Of a DNA stretch of 64,000 nucleotides, positions 43,101 through 51,674 are shown piece by piece; positions within the stretch are counted from its first letter, which is position 1, and every line of letters begins with the position of its first letter. The position numbers and the translations under genes are program-made. The notes under the pieces are model-generated. The model ran no database searches, was not told the origin of the DNA, and saw only the letters and a program-made list of their open reading frames with translations. Origin of the DNA: Paenibacillus sp. Root444D2 (GTDB lineage: Bacteria; Bacillota; Bacilli; Paenibacillales; NBRC-103111); NCBI RefSeq assembly GCF_001426375.1, contig NZ_LMEO01000045.1, positions 244,825 through 308,824 of the forward strand, read 5' to 3'.

Positions 43101-43845
43101 TAGCTGTTTTCGTGTAATCTGTTGTGCTCGAAATGAGACCTGCCGTAATCGCAGCAGCAACATTCCCTTTTGCCCAACTGGATACGGTTCCAGTTACTTT
43201 GGCTGTTTCGGCCTCATCGGCTTGTAGTTTGAACACGCGTGCAAGTACAGAGGCAATTTGTTCAATGGTTACGATACCCTCCGGATCAAATTGATCCTTT
43301 GCGATACCCTCCATATAGCCTGCTTTTGTCGCTGCGCCGATAAATCCAGCCGCCCAATCTGCCGCAGCTAAGTCTTTATAAATGGAACTTGAAGGCTTAT
43401 CTTCCTTTAAACCGTTCATCAAGACGATTATTTTGGCTAATTGAGCACGTGTCACGTCTTTGTCGAGACCTGCTGAACCTACTGCGTCTGATCCTTCAAA
43501 AATTCCTTTTTCTTTTAAAGCGTTAAATTTAGCTTGCGTGTCCATAGGAGGTGCTGTCGGTGTAGTCGTTGGTGTAGTTGTAGCTTTAGGTGTAGCTGCT
43601 GGTGTAGCTGCTGGTGTAACTGCCGGTGTGGCCGCGGGAGTAGCTGCTGGTGTAGCTGCTGGTGTAACTGCCGGTGTGGCCGCGGGAGTAGCTGCTGGTG
43701 TTGCTGTTGGCGTAGTCGTCGGTGCAGTTGTGGCTGTTGTTGTAGTTGCGTCTGCGTACGCAAAATCGACGGAAGCAAACATAGAGAAAACCATTGCAGA
43801 TACTAAGAGTAATGATAGCTTTTTTTTCATAACCATTGGTTTCAT
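40189..43845 (-). CDS. S-layer-homology domain surface protein
   Basis: Secreted protein of 1218 residues. A signal peptide (about 1-32) is followed by a Pro/Ala/Thr tract of about 70 residues made of (A-x-T-P) repeats. Next come SLH-type motifs at about 105-270 (FNALKEKGIFEG, TRAQLAKIIVLMNGL, WAAGFIGAATKAGYMEG, VTIEQIASVLARVF, WAKGNVAAAITAGLI) that would anchor it to cell-wall polymer. The rest is a series of beta-sandwich, Ig-like regions. It looks like a structural S-layer or S-layer-associated protein; no catalytic site was seen. GGAGG precedes the ATG at 43845. A 48-base tandem repeat encodes part of the linker. A cre box and a shared promoter block lie upstream. Confidence 0.88.
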   Translation of the reverse strand: MKPMVMKKKLSLLLVSAMVFSMFASVDFAYADATTTTATTAPTTTPTATPAATPAATPAVTPAATPAATPAATPAVTPAATPAATPKATTTPTTTPTAPPMDTQAKFNALKEKGIFEGSDAVGSAGLDKDVTRAQLAKIIVLMNGLKEDKPSSSIYKDLAAADWAAGFIGAATKAGYMEGIAKDQFDPEGIVTIEQIASVLARVFKLQADEAETAKVTGTVSSWAKGNVAAAITAGLISSTTDYTKTAKRELLVNSAYAAYQLVQAGGPAVTKVSVADFKVTGAKTLSVKLNGVIADTSKLTVSILRGSITGSVVTGAQKWNTNKNEVTITLDTKMTEGIYTVKLEAVKDGGLTIDKGTAEVSVTNEKITAIEFTTPSDTIAQGKIKLTFKATNQYKEVSDISAAIFSIYTSPDGDTVPAGDSQSLTVDVTHAVYANKLRKDSQLTVNIVAPDYSVQTSKVFTVGDPQTVSKVELGDIVYVNGKTKLEAGDMVTVPYKAFDQYGYQITDLDVLKKNASAYSTAAGVIDTAATAPPQGFGFIAEETGDGIPDLKVKAVSNFGQLNVQDVTLSVSGFGSSGQTATKVLKIGASKAPYDISIGNFPNTVAVGDDDFYLPIVVKDQGGNILSTDDVIENADQISVYGFANGSATIGAKDAFGKLIGGIEKSGANRGTIRISDLKTLTDQNKGPLTVKASIITSGKTASNTTNIVTKRYPKTVYLSVVPKPKMLPSLEMVNGRTDNAFRFKFKDQYNEDFDRDYRGYSMKVSLAKASGTVTDAVYIVRGVNTIDAANPTFIVKGVDGTADGYNSGDTKSNYDFGYFRDRDLFFTARVGDNNEGTYQVTAQLFKGDQAAVAAGTASLMSTAIGSTQLIKGREANNLVYTLTPFANGIYAVDKIKDTLKGAESNTITTTSSTVTSSIYSTEGVSLENYFSGKITLTAKDASGNVVQLPNNTVQTLNSMTTSNTVASSIVIKPKQDGQNGTLSDGYGIRGKDVGTTSISVVFKPSNYVGSKVAFLDNIAIKDDPLTVSSLTATYNGKAKIIWMSALKSGITVWSGNDGGKLNQKQTFSNITLLDQYGNNGFKNSSVFRVAPVFGIQFFISNVKWANDNIVPNSGYLNVEYNATGVNSVNGKSNAVTSAPAGTDPTDWVFSTVANFDKDNKPIDPVVKLTRGDAKYVYVPAKSAIDGSPVEVSSFTVTMITASGKSISVDVYPDPTK
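43602..43713. repeat. 48-base tandem repeat in the SLH linker
   Basis: The block containing AACTGCCGGTGTGGCCGCGG starts at 43618 and again at 43666, a period of 48 bases (16 residues, four A-x-T-P units). It could expand or contract by slippage. Confidence 0.7.
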
Positions 43846-43919
43846 TCTTCCTCCATCATTCAGTAGTAGGATTCTAAAAACAGGTAAAAACGCTAGCTTC
43901 CTATCAACCCACTTTTAAC

Positions 43920-43934
43920 ATGCAAACGCTTACT
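43920..43934. promoter_or_regulatory. cre box upstream of the SLH gene
   Basis: ATGCAAACGCTTACT fits the WTGNAANCGNWNNCW consensus at every fixed position. It lies 75-89 bases before the ATG, downstream of the shared promoter block. Confidence 0.6.
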
Positions 43935-43997
43935 AAAAAGTGACCCCCTCCTTCCAAACCCTTTGCTAAATCATAGTTTATGGGAGAGTTGCTATCA

Positions 43998-44033
43998 TAC
44001 TAGTTATTTAAGTTCATATTGAACAAACTTAAG
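43998..44033 (-). promoter_or_regulatory. shared promoter block, copy 1 (SLH gene)
   Basis: Plus-strand CATACTAGTTATTTAAG followed by TTCATATTGAAC. It aligns with copies at 51571 and 62276. It lies between the GH105 terminator and the SLH gene. Confidence 0.55.
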
Positions 44034-44050
44034 GTCTCATAGATATTTTG

Positions 44051-44076
44051 AAAAAAAAAGGCAGCTTTCAGCTGCC
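44051..44076 (-). terminator. terminator overlapping the GH105 stop codon
   Basis: GGCAGCTTTCAGCTGCC (44060-44076): arms GGCAGCT/AGCTGCC, loop TTC. On the minus strand nine T follow. The TGA stop (44068-44070) lies in the stem-loop itself. Confidence 0.8.
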
Positions 44077-45144
44077 CGCTTGTAATTTGCACGCTTCGAC
44101 CATTAACAATAGAGCCATCGATTGACCATAAGGCATGGGGCATTGCTTGATATTGCGGTAATAATCCAGATTATCCTTTAACCCAGTGCCATACGAAACC
44201 CCATGAACGATGCCGTCATCATCAATTTTGTGCAGTACACCTTCCAATGCTTTCAATCCAACAGCACGATAGCTTTCATCCAAAAAGCCTCTCCGAACTG
44301 CTTTTAAAATTCCGTATGCAAAGGCTGACGAGGCTGAAGTTTCCAAATAGGAATCCGGTTTATCCAACAAGGTATGCCAAAGTCCGCTCTCATGCTGGAG
44401 TGAAGCAAGAGTCCTAACCTGTCTTTCTAATGATGTGATTAGAAACTCGCTAACTCCCGAAGGTAATGGGGCAATATCTAGATAATCAACTAGACCCGCT
44501 GTATACCAAGAATTCCCCCGAGCCCACAACGCTTGCGCATAATGATGATGGCCAATAAACGTCCAACCATGGAAAAACAATCCTGTTTTCACATCCGTTA
44601 AATATTTGAGATGCACTAAGAACTGACGAATGCTTTCCTGAAAGTACTTATCTTCATGCAAAAGGACACCCATTCTAGCTACGAACAAGACTGTCATATA
44701 GAGCGTATCATCCCACAATTGGCCTTCGTTCAGGTTTCTGGTGACTACGTGCTGAAGTCCCCCCTCATCCGTTCTTGGCATTTCTTCCATCACATAGGTG
44801 ACCCACTCTTTACAGAGCTCGATGTATGCCGGATTTCCCGTTTCTTCAGCCAAATAGCTTAACGTCAGCATGGGACACATTGTATTTACGTTTTTGTCAG
44901 GCAGCCCTTCCTCAATTCTCTTGTCAAACCACTCGATAAGCTCGTCTCTAATCTCCAAATTACCTGTTTCCTTATAATACGAATATAAAGCAAACAGTCC
45001 TACTCCTTGGGGCCACTCCCAATTGTCCATAGAAACAATGCCGATAGCGACACTCTCTTGGAATGCCGGCTTTAAATTTTTCATCTGTCGAATAAGCTTT
45101 GTAATAATGGCTTCATACTTTTCAATTGCCGCTGATTTGGTCAT
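44068..45144 (-). CDS. GH105-type unsaturated glycuronyl hydrolase
   Basis: Cytoplasmic (alpha/alpha)6 enzyme of about 358 residues. GIVSMDNWEWPQGVGLFALY, NEGQLWDDTLYMTVLFVARMG and WARGNSWYTAGLVDYL are hallmarks of the YteR/YesR family, which removes unsaturated galacturonyl or glucuronyl ends left by polysaccharide lyases. The Asp in LWDDTLY is the likely general acid. The ATG at 45144 is preferred over a GTG at 45156 that sits on the AAGGGG site. It follows the fucosidase gene by about 50 bases. Its presence implies that a lyase acts upstream, possibly one of the unassigned secreted proteins nearby. Confidence 0.92.
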   Translation of the reverse strand: MTKSAAIEKYEAIITKLIRQMKNLKPAFQESVAIGIVSMDNWEWPQGVGLFALYSYYKETGNLEIRDELIEWFDKRIEEGLPDKNVNTMCPMLTLSYLAEETGNPAYIELCKEWVTYVMEEMPRTDEGGLQHVVTRNLNEGQLWDDTLYMTVLFVARMGVLLHEDKYFQESIRQFLVHLKYLTDVKTGLFFHGWTFIGHHHYAQALWARGNSWYTAGLVDYLDIAPLPSGVSEFLITSLERQVRTLASLQHESGLWHTLLDKPDSYLETSASSAFAYGILKAVRRGFLDESYRAVGLKALEGVLHKIDDDGIVHGVSYGTGLKDNLDYYRNIKQCPMPYGQSMALLLMVEACKLQAGS

Positions 45145-45195
45145 AAACCTGTTCACCCCTTCATTGGAATCATGCTAAATTATGTGAAATGCAAT

Positions 45196-46986
45196 TCAAA
45201 GACTAACGAGCGAAATTTCCTTTAAATTCATCAATACGTTACCGCATATCGTGTCGGGCTTGATGGTCATTGTATATTCGCCTTCATCAGCAAACTCAAT
45301 TTGACCAATCTCATAGGCTTGAAACTGGTACTCACTGCCTGTAAAATTCACCGTTGCCGCCAGCTTCTCGGGCCCTACTAAGATTTCATAGGAACCTCCT
45401 GCGGATTGCTCATTTGCTCCATAAACAGCAGTTACCCGGTATGCACCTGGGCTCGCCACACGAAAATTCCAACACATATAATCATGGGAAGACTTCCAGT
45501 CCCTGACATTATCTCTACCCTTTTTCCCTGTATCAAATCTCAAAAATTCTCCATAAAGCTCCCCGTCAAAAACACCGAAAACGTTTGACACGCTTCCGGG
45601 GAATAAAACTTGGCGAGGATTAGTGTCAATATCACCCTCAAACTCAACCGCTACCACTGTGCATATTGGATCAAGCGCCTCTACTGGCAGTTGAAGAATA
45701 ATATCCCCGGATGCATTCATCAGTTGTTGATTTAAGTGAGTTTTCTCCGAATCCGCCAACAAATAAGCACTGTGAATAGGATTGTGAAAGCCTGGTACCA
45801 TCAGCTCCCCATGAACAGGCCAATCCCAAATATGTAAATATAACGTATGTCCTTTGATCGTACAGCGGCCCCAAGGCATCTTGCCGATCGGACTGCCTTG
45901 TGTACCGTAAATACTTTCACCGTTCTGTTTCAACCAACTACCGATTACTTGAAGCAACTCTAGTGACTTCGGGTCGAATTCTCCTTCACCTGTAGGCCCA
46001 ACGTTGATGACGTAATTCCCGCCCATGCTGACAACATTAATCATGTCATGCAGGATATCTTTTGGACTTCTCCACTGATGGTCCGTTTTGTTATAGCCCC
46101 AGGAATGATTTAATGTAGCGATCGACTCCCAGTCCCTTCTCTTTGTCCGAACGTGAAGTTGGTTGTCACCGGTATTTTCATAATCTCCGAAGCCTTCCCG
46201 TCGAACTCGGCGATTCACCAAGCAGCCTGGTTGTAAGCCGTGGACCAAATCTACGAATGTCTTGCCCTGTTCGTCAGTAACTTTATGTCCACAATCAAAC
46301 CAAAGGATGCCAACAGGTCCATACTGAGTGAGCAGCTCATCAATTTGGGGATATGCCTTTTCTTGCAAATACCGCTCATAGCGAGTTGATTTGTCGACAT
46401 CATTCACCCATGCTTCGAGTGGATCATAAGCGCCAATATTGCCCAGGAAATCCAACGTGTTTCCTTGGGAATCAGGGTGATGCCAATCCATCGCATGGGA
46501 GTAGTATAAGCAAAGAACAATGTCTTCCTTCTGGCAAGCAGCGGCCAATTCCGCAATAGGATCTCGCCCAAAAGGGGATCCCTTAACAATGTTATAATCA
46601 CTTACCTTGGAATCGTACATGGCGAATCCATCATGATGCTTAGCTGTGAATATCATATATTTCAAACCAGCATCCTTCACAGCCTGAACCCACTTTACTG
46701 CGTTAAAATGAACCGGGTTGAACTCATCAGCAATCTGCTCATATTCCTTTATTGGAATTTGAGCTCTTAATTGCAGGTGCTCGGCGTAAGAAGCATTCAC
46801 CGTTTCGCCCTTCCAAACGCCTCCCGGCAGCGAGTACAACCCCCAGTGAATGAAGAGACCAACTCTTGCTTCGCGCCACCAGGCAATCCGCTTTTCACGG
46901 TCCTCATCCATCTGTTCGACTTTCAAACTAGTTCGTTGCACACTATCCGCTTCTGCATTGTCCATAAGATGATCCATTGTCGACAT
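45196..46986 (-). CDS. alpha-L-fucosidase-like glycosidase (GH29)
   Basis: Cytoplasmic enzyme of 596 residues without signal peptide. The GH29 barrel is clear: GLFIHWGLYSLPGGVWKGE, YMIFTAKHHDGFAMYDSK, GRDPIAELAAACQKED, LCLYYSHAMDWHHPD and GPVGILWFDCGH, in which Asp231 is the expected nucleophile. A beta domain follows (about 350-596), with a C-terminal carbohydrate-binding-like part. It probably trims fucose or a related sugar from imported oligosaccharides. It forms a unit with the GH105 gene downstream and the aldo/keto reductase gene 29 bases upstream. Confidence 0.92.
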   Translation of the reverse strand: MSTMDHLMDNAEADSVQRTSLKVEQMDEDREKRIAWWREARVGLFIHWGLYSLPGGVWKGETVNASYAEHLQLRAQIPIKEYEQIADEFNPVHFNAVKWVQAVKDAGLKYMIFTAKHHDGFAMYDSKVSDYNIVKGSPFGRDPIAELAAACQKEDIVLCLYYSHAMDWHHPDSQGNTLDFLGNIGAYDPLEAWVNDVDKSTRYERYLQEKAYPQIDELLTQYGPVGILWFDCGHKVTDEQGKTFVDLVHGLQPGCLVNRRVRREGFGDYENTGDNQLHVRTKRRDWESIATLNHSWGYNKTDHQWRSPKDILHDMINVVSMGGNYVINVGPTGEGEFDPKSLELLQVIGSWLKQNGESIYGTQGSPIGKMPWGRCTIKGHTLYLHIWDWPVHGELMVPGFHNPIHSAYLLADSEKTHLNQQLMNASGDIILQLPVEALDPICTVVAVEFEGDIDTNPRQVLFPGSVSNVFGVFDGELYGEFLRFDTGKKGRDNVRDWKSSHDYMCWNFRVASPGAYRVTAVYGANEQSAGGSYEILVGPEKLAATVNFTGSEYQFQAYEIGQIEFADEGEYTMTIKPDTICGNVLMNLKEISLVSL

Positions 46987-47015
46987 TCGCCTCTTCCTTC
47001 CTCACATCACATGAT

Positions 47016-47966
47016 TTAGCTATTTAAAATGTCTTCGATTTCTTTTATATCCAAAGCGGAAAGTTTTACGCCAGATGATTTTATATTTTCTTCCACCTGT
47101 TTTGGTCGAGAAGCTCCAATAATGCAGCTAGAGACATTGTCCAAGCGTAAAATCCATGCCAATGCCAACTGAGACATACTTAAATCATTGCGCGTCGCAA
47201 TGTGCCCCAACTTTTCTACCTTAATCAATAGCTCTTCTTTCATAAAATTAGCAATTGCTCCATTCTGCGCGGGATCTGCTGCCCGTGAATCCGTCGGTAA
47301 AGGCATTCCCGATTTATATTTACCAGTCAGAACGCCTTGAGCTAAAGGCGAAAACACTATTTGACCGATTCCTTCCCTTTTACATAATGGAACTATATCC
47401 TTTTCTATGCCTCGCCTGAACATATGATATTGGGGTTGATTAGATATAATTGGATTCAAATTCAACGCTCTGGCCAAATGAACGCTATCTAGAAGCTGCT
47501 CGGCCTTCCACATACTAACACCTGTATATAACACCTTGCCCTGTTTAATCAGATCATCCAAAGCGCGAAGCGTCTCATCAAGCGGTGTCTCGTCATCGTA
47601 GCGATGGCATTGGTACAAATCGATATAGTCGACGCCGAGCCTTCTCAAGCTTGCATCGCATTGCTCTTTAATATGCTTGCGTGACAAACCGCGGTCATTG
47701 GGTCCGTCTCCCATAGGTATACACACCTTGGTTGCAAGAACGTAAGATTCCCTTGGATATTTGGAAAGTGCCTTGCCGACAACTTGCTCCGCTTCACCTT
47801 GGTGATAAACGTTAGCCGTGTCAAATAGGTTGATCCCCAGCTCGTAAGCTTTATCAATGATCATCTCGGATTGCTTCGCATCAACGGCACCACCGTAGGT
47901 AAGCCAACTGCCCAAGCTTAATTCACTCACTTTCAAACCACTCCGGCCTAAACGTCTATATTGCAT
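47016..47966 (-). CDS. aldo/keto reductase
   Basis: NADPH-dependent TIM-barrel reductase of about 316 residues. The catalytic set is recognisable: Asp in GINLFDTANVYHQGE with the Tyr, Lys in YVLATKV and His in DLYQCHRYD. The C-terminal SSCIIGASRPKQVEENIK binds the cofactor. It looks like the YghZ/beta-subunit-type group. The ATG at 47966 has GGAGG eight bases upstream. As first gene of a unit with GH29 and GH105 it may reduce a released sugar or aldehyde. Confidence 0.92.
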   Translation of the reverse strand: MQYRRLGRSGLKVSELSLGSWLTYGGAVDAKQSEMIIDKAYELGINLFDTANVYHQGEAEQVVGKALSKYPRESYVLATKVCIPMGDGPNDRGLSRKHIKEQCDASLRRLGVDYIDLYQCHRYDDETPLDETLRALDDLIKQGKVLYTGVSMWKAEQLLDSVHLARALNLNPIISNQPQYHMFRRGIEKDIVPLCKREGIGQIVFSPLAQGVLTGKYKSGMPLPTDSRAADPAQNGAIANFMKEELLIKVEKLGHIATRNDLSMSQLALAWILRLDNVSSCIIGASRPKQVEENIKSSGVKLSALDIKEIEDILNS

Positions 47967-48098
47967 CTCAAAATCCTCCAAAATCATCATTATATTTCGA
48001 TGTTACTATCACAGAACCAGCCGTTCATTATCCGCACTTATAACCGCCCAGTTAATAACCTAATAACCGGACGGTCCTATTTCCATTTTATCGCTTTA

Positions 48099-51000
48099 TC
48101 ATGTTTTCAAAGCTGAAATCCATTCGAGCAGCTTCTTCGAAGTCGTCTCGTCGATGAATTTCCCTCTTTGCGCTTGAACCAGATTTTCAAGAGCATTTAA
48201 TGCATGGTTGACGTCTTTGCTCGGTGCCTTCTGGACTAAGTTAACCAATGCCATAAGGGCTTTATATATCCCTTCATTCTTAATCCAACCTTTTTGCTTG
48301 GCAATCGTTAAAGCATCGTCCAAATGGTTGATGTCAATTCTTACTTGAAGTACGAATGACTGCTCGTTTTTATTGCCAACATTGTCCGTGGCTATTACGA
48401 CAACAACGTGGTCACCGATGGATAGTGACAACGGTTCGATCACGGATGGTGCAGCTACCGTTAGGCCATCCAGTTTAATCGATGTATCTTTGACACCGCT
48501 TAAAGGATCGGTTGTCAGGAAGTTCAATTGAATTGTATCCGTCACATACACAGCCATGGATACAGTCGGCGTGATGACAGGTCCGGTTTTATCTATTTGG
48601 ATTGTTACAGATTTCTGAGTTTCCTGATTGCCTGCAGCATCGATGCTGTAGTATTTGAGCTCATTCAAGCCCTCGCTATCAATTTGAACCGTATTTCCTT
48701 CTGCAAACGGACTGCTGTTTAGGCTGTAAAAGGTTTTCGCAACTCCACTAGCTTCATCCGCTGCCGATAAATGGATCGTTTGTGCATCTTTATGCCAACC
48801 GCTCTGCCCATCATCCGTCGTTATAGGAGGAGTTATATCCAATATGCGAACCGTCATTGTGGAGACATCTGAATTCTCATATCCATCGTTTACGATGAAC
48901 GTAAATGTATCTGTGCCGAACGCACCTAGGGATGGCGTATACGTAAACGCTCCTGTGGACGGATTCGTAATCACTGCCGTTCCTTTCGTGCCGTTGCTCG
49001 CGATGGTGTAAGTCAGTGGATCACCGTTTGCATCACTCGCAGACAAAATCCCGCTCACAGCGCTATTTTGCGGAGTTGTCAACTCTTTGCTTTCGCTTAC
49101 AGGCTTAACGTTGGTGGACACACTGCCTATATATATTTCATTAATATTGTTCCACGTATCCTTGGAATTGCCTTTTCCGTTATACTTCACATATCTGGCA
49201 GTCTCCTGCGCGAATTGAAAAATCTCTAAACCGGCTGTTTTTCCGCTGCTTTTTCCACTGAATACATTCTTCCAAATGATCCCGTCTTCTGATACTTGCA
49301 GATCGAAGTTGTATCGATCCACGTCCCCTTTCAGGAAGGAAATTACGGCAGAACGGATTGGCTTGATCTCGCCAAGATCAAATTGGATCCAATGCGTAAC
49401 ACCTTTTGCCGCATATCGGGTATTAAGATCGCCATCTATGGCATTTGCCGGCGGAAAGCTGGCATGGTAGCCTGCGCTAGCCGTTACTCCCTTGATTGGG
49501 AAGGTAATGAAGCGGTCCGGTACTTCACCGTAAATCGGATACCCCGTCATTTGCACCTCGTACTTGGACTGCAAGTACGGATCCTGTCGGTCCTTCACTG
49601 TGATGATCGCAGTTCCGAAAATTTGCTGAGGTTGTGTAATCTCAACAATATGTGTGCTTGTTGGGCTGACTGTGGGAATCACTTTGGTACCTAGCGGCAC
49701 TGCTGCCGTATACGTATATGTCGATGGAGCAAAATTGGCGATAGACACACCATTTACCTTGATATCCGTCAGCTTTGGCATGAGCGATTCGATCGGCGGT
49801 GTGGCACTTTTGGACAAAACAATTTTATCAAGACGAGCGCCATCTCCCTGTGACCTAATCGTTAATTGATGAAGGCCGTCTGACAGCGAGAAGGCATATG
49901 CGGCAGTCGTCCATCCCCAGTCCAATGACGCTGTTTGAAGGTCAACTTCTGGTCCTGAATCCAACGAAACTTTCAAGCTGCTTTGGCCCGCTCCATTGCG
50001 GGATCCTAACATGTGCATATACACATTCCCCCCATGGGTGACGTTCAAGCTATAGCTTAACAAGGATGTCGAATCATCCGGTGATTGCATGTAAGCACCT
50101 TTGGAGCAAACGTCGCAGACCTCTCTTGTAAAATGTCCTGATCTGCTGGAATAGCTTTCTGCATCCCACGACGGTGACAGATCTGCATCAACATCACGTG
50201 TCCAGCTGGTGTGGTCCTTCGCCCACATGATACGGGCAAAATAGATCGGACTTGTGAGCACCGTACTCATATAATAGGGATTGGTCAGTAAACGATAAAC
50301 AGCCGGATCCGGATCATACGGCGAAATGTGAAGATACTCGCTCCAAAGGTTGGTCAGCGTACAGCTCGTTGGGAGTCCGTCCACTTTACAATAAAAATTT
50401 CCGTTTCCTGTAGAAATCACATAGCGAATCGTATTCGATAACTTGATCAGTGTATCCTTAGAAACACCGTATTTTCCTCGGTCATAAGCACGAGTCATAC
50501 CCATGATGTCATTGGCAGCGTGAACGCCATCTGCATCTTCCACTTTGCCAAAATAGTCGGCGACATACCACCATTTATACACATCGTGTCCAGCCACTTG
50601 ATAGGGCTCAAGTTTACTCGTGAACCAATCTATCGAAGCTTTAACAATGTTATCGTATAACTCAACCCTTGGCTGATCGTCAGCAAGAAGTTCGTGGCAT
50701 TCTGCCAAACGCATGAAGCCGTTATTGATCATCATTTGCTGGTTCCAAGGAATCGCTGAACCAGGAGCTGCACTTCCCGTTGTGCTCCAACGCGGGTCTT
50801 CCGGCCAATACTGGCGCAAGGTATCCGTCTTAACGAAGTTAGGGATCATATACGTATCCATCGACTTATCAAGCTCAGCAATGTACTTCTTCGCCCTTTG
50901 CAAATACGTTTCACCGTATTGTGCGCCATCACCAAATGGAACTGTCTTGTTCCACAAAGACTTGTTCTGTATAATCAGTTTCGCGCTGTAAGCGATGTGC

Positions 51001-51503
51001 CCGATCACATCACCGTTCTCGCTTCCTGAATAGCCTTCTATCAACAATCCGTCGCTATTCACTTCGCCTACTTTCTTGTTTGGCCAAGCCAGCTCCCTCT
51101 TTCCGTTCCATAGCACACGGCCGGTATCTGGGTTATTCCGAGCGGACAGCATGATCTCAGAGAATTTAATCATCTGGTCCAAAATGGCCATATCTCCGCT
51201 AATTTCATACATGTAGCCCATGGCCTCAACGTTCTGCCCGCTTGGACCATACACGAAATCATTGCCGATATTACTCACTGGCAGACCGACAGATGAAGAT
51301 AAGATATATTGCTTAAACGAATTAATTTCCTCTCTTGTGACAGGGCCTTCCAAGCTATTAACCACCATAGGCGAACCGGCGGCAGCCGATGCTTTTGGCG
51401 TTAAGGGAGCCCAAATACCCGAACAAATAAGCGTGAGCGCCAAGCATGAGATAACCAGTTTGCGCCATCCCTTTGTCATTTTTGCAGGAATTGCAGCTAA
51501 CAT
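48099..51503 (-). CDS. large secreted modular protein, probable glycan-active enzyme
   Basis: Secreted protein of 1134 residues; signal peptide about 1-41. Domains in order: a helical catalytic-like module (about 43-430) related to that of the 54620 gene, a CBM6/35-like beta module (about 450-570), a cadherin-like beta-sandwich (578-655, LTDIKVNGVSIANFAPSTYTY), an F5/8C discoidin module (668-790), two or three Ig-like modules (800-1062), and a helical C-terminal domain (1063-1134) of the FIMAH type. Conserved blocks in the first module are EAMGYMYE, NGDVIGHIAY, TYLQRAKKY and PWNQQMMINNGF. I cannot name its family; an (alpha/alpha) lyase or hydrolase is likely. A cre box and a shared promoter block are upstream. 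Confidence 0.82.
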   Translation of the reverse strand: MLAAIPAKMTKGWRKLVISCLALTLICSGIWAPLTPKASAAAGSPMVVNSLEGPVTREEINSFKQYILSSSVGLPVSNIGNDFVYGPSGQNVEAMGYMYEISGDMAILDQMIKFSEIMLSARNNPDTGRVLWNGKRELAWPNKKVGEVNSDGLLIEGYSGSENGDVIGHIAYSAKLIIQNKSLWNKTVPFGDGAQYGETYLQRAKKYIAELDKSMDTYMIPNFVKTDTLRQYWPEDPRWSTTGSAAPGSAIPWNQQMMINNGFMRLAECHELLADDQPRVELYDNIVKASIDWFTSKLEPYQVAGHDVYKWWYVADYFGKVEDADGVHAANDIMGMTRAYDRGKYGVSKDTLIKLSNTIRYVISTGNGNFYCKVDGLPTSCTLTNLWSEYLHISPYDPDPAVYRLLTNPYYMSTVLTSPIYFARIMWAKDHTSWTRDVDADLSPSWDAESYSSRSGHFTREVCDVCSKGAYMQSPDDSTSLLSYSLNVTHGGNVYMHMLGSRNGAGQSSLKVSLDSGPEVDLQTASLDWGWTTAAYAFSLSDGLHQLTIRSQGDGARLDKIVLSKSATPPIESLMPKLTDIKVNGVSIANFAPSTYTYTAAVPLGTKVIPTVSPTSTHIVEITQPQQIFGTAIITVKDRQDPYLQSKYEVQMTGYPIYGEVPDRFITFPIKGVTASAGYHASFPPANAIDGDLNTRYAAKGVTHWIQFDLGEIKPIRSAVISFLKGDVDRYNFDLQVSEDGIIWKNVFSGKSSGKTAGLEIFQFAQETARYVKYNGKGNSKDTWNNINEIYIGSVSTNVKPVSESKELTTPQNSAVSGILSASDANGDPLTYTIASNGTKGTAVITNPSTGAFTYTPSLGAFGTDTFTFIVNDGYENSDVSTMTVRILDITPPITTDDGQSGWHKDAQTIHLSAADEASGVAKTFYSLNSSPFAEGNTVQIDSEGLNELKYYSIDAAGNQETQKSVTIQIDKTGPVITPTVSMAVYVTDTIQLNFLTTDPLSGVKDTSIKLDGLTVAAPSVIEPLSLSIGDHVVVVIATDNVGNKNEQSFVLQVRIDINHLDDALTIAKQKGWIKNEGIYKALMALVNLVQKAPSKDVNHALNALENLVQAQRGKFIDETTSKKLLEWISALKT

Positions 51504-51523
51504 TATGAACCCTCCTCGATTTC

Positions 51524-51538
51524 ATGCAATCGTTTTCA
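51524..51538. promoter_or_regulatory. cre box upstream of the 1134-residue protein gene
   Basis: ATGCAATCGTTTTCA fits WTGNAANCGNWNNCW at every fixed position. It sits between the promoter block and the ribosome site, a repressing location. Confidence 0.65.
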
Positions 51539-51570
51539 TACCTCATCATAATGATTATCGGTCCGGTAAG

Positions 51571-51617
51571 CATGCTAGTTTTTTAAGCACCTATTCAACA
51601 AATTTATGATACTTGCC
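51571..51617 (-). promoter_or_regulatory. shared promoter block, copy 2
   Basis: Plus-strand CATGCTAGTTTTTTAAGCAC, then CTATTCAACAAATTTATGATACTTGCC in two parts. The first 30 bases differ from the 62276 copy at one position. On the minus strand it offers TTGAAT and TAGCAT 15 bases apart. Confidence 0.65.
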
Positions 51618-51634
51618 TTGTTTCACTAAAAAAC

Positions 51635-51665
51635 GACCACATAACCAATTGCGGCTATGTGGTCG
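51635..51665 (-). terminator. terminator after the GH8 gene
   Basis: CGACCACATA pairs with TATGTGGTCG; on the minus strand TTTTTTA follows. It lies ten bases after the GH8 stop. Confidence 0.85.
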
Positions 51666-51674
51666 ATCATCATT

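Noticed and set aside
43602..43713. CRISPR-like array
   Set aside because: The repeats are contiguous, in frame and coding; there are no unique spacers.
43460..43918. Open frames on the plus strand across the SLH gene start
   Set aside because: They are antisense shadows of the repeat-coding linker, rich in Val/Gly/Ala or Cys/Ser from the 48-base repeat, with no ribosome site.
48000..48098. Terminator after the 1134-residue protein gene
   Set aside because: Only weak repeats (AATAACC twice, ACCGTCCGGT) are present; no clear stem with a T tract was found.
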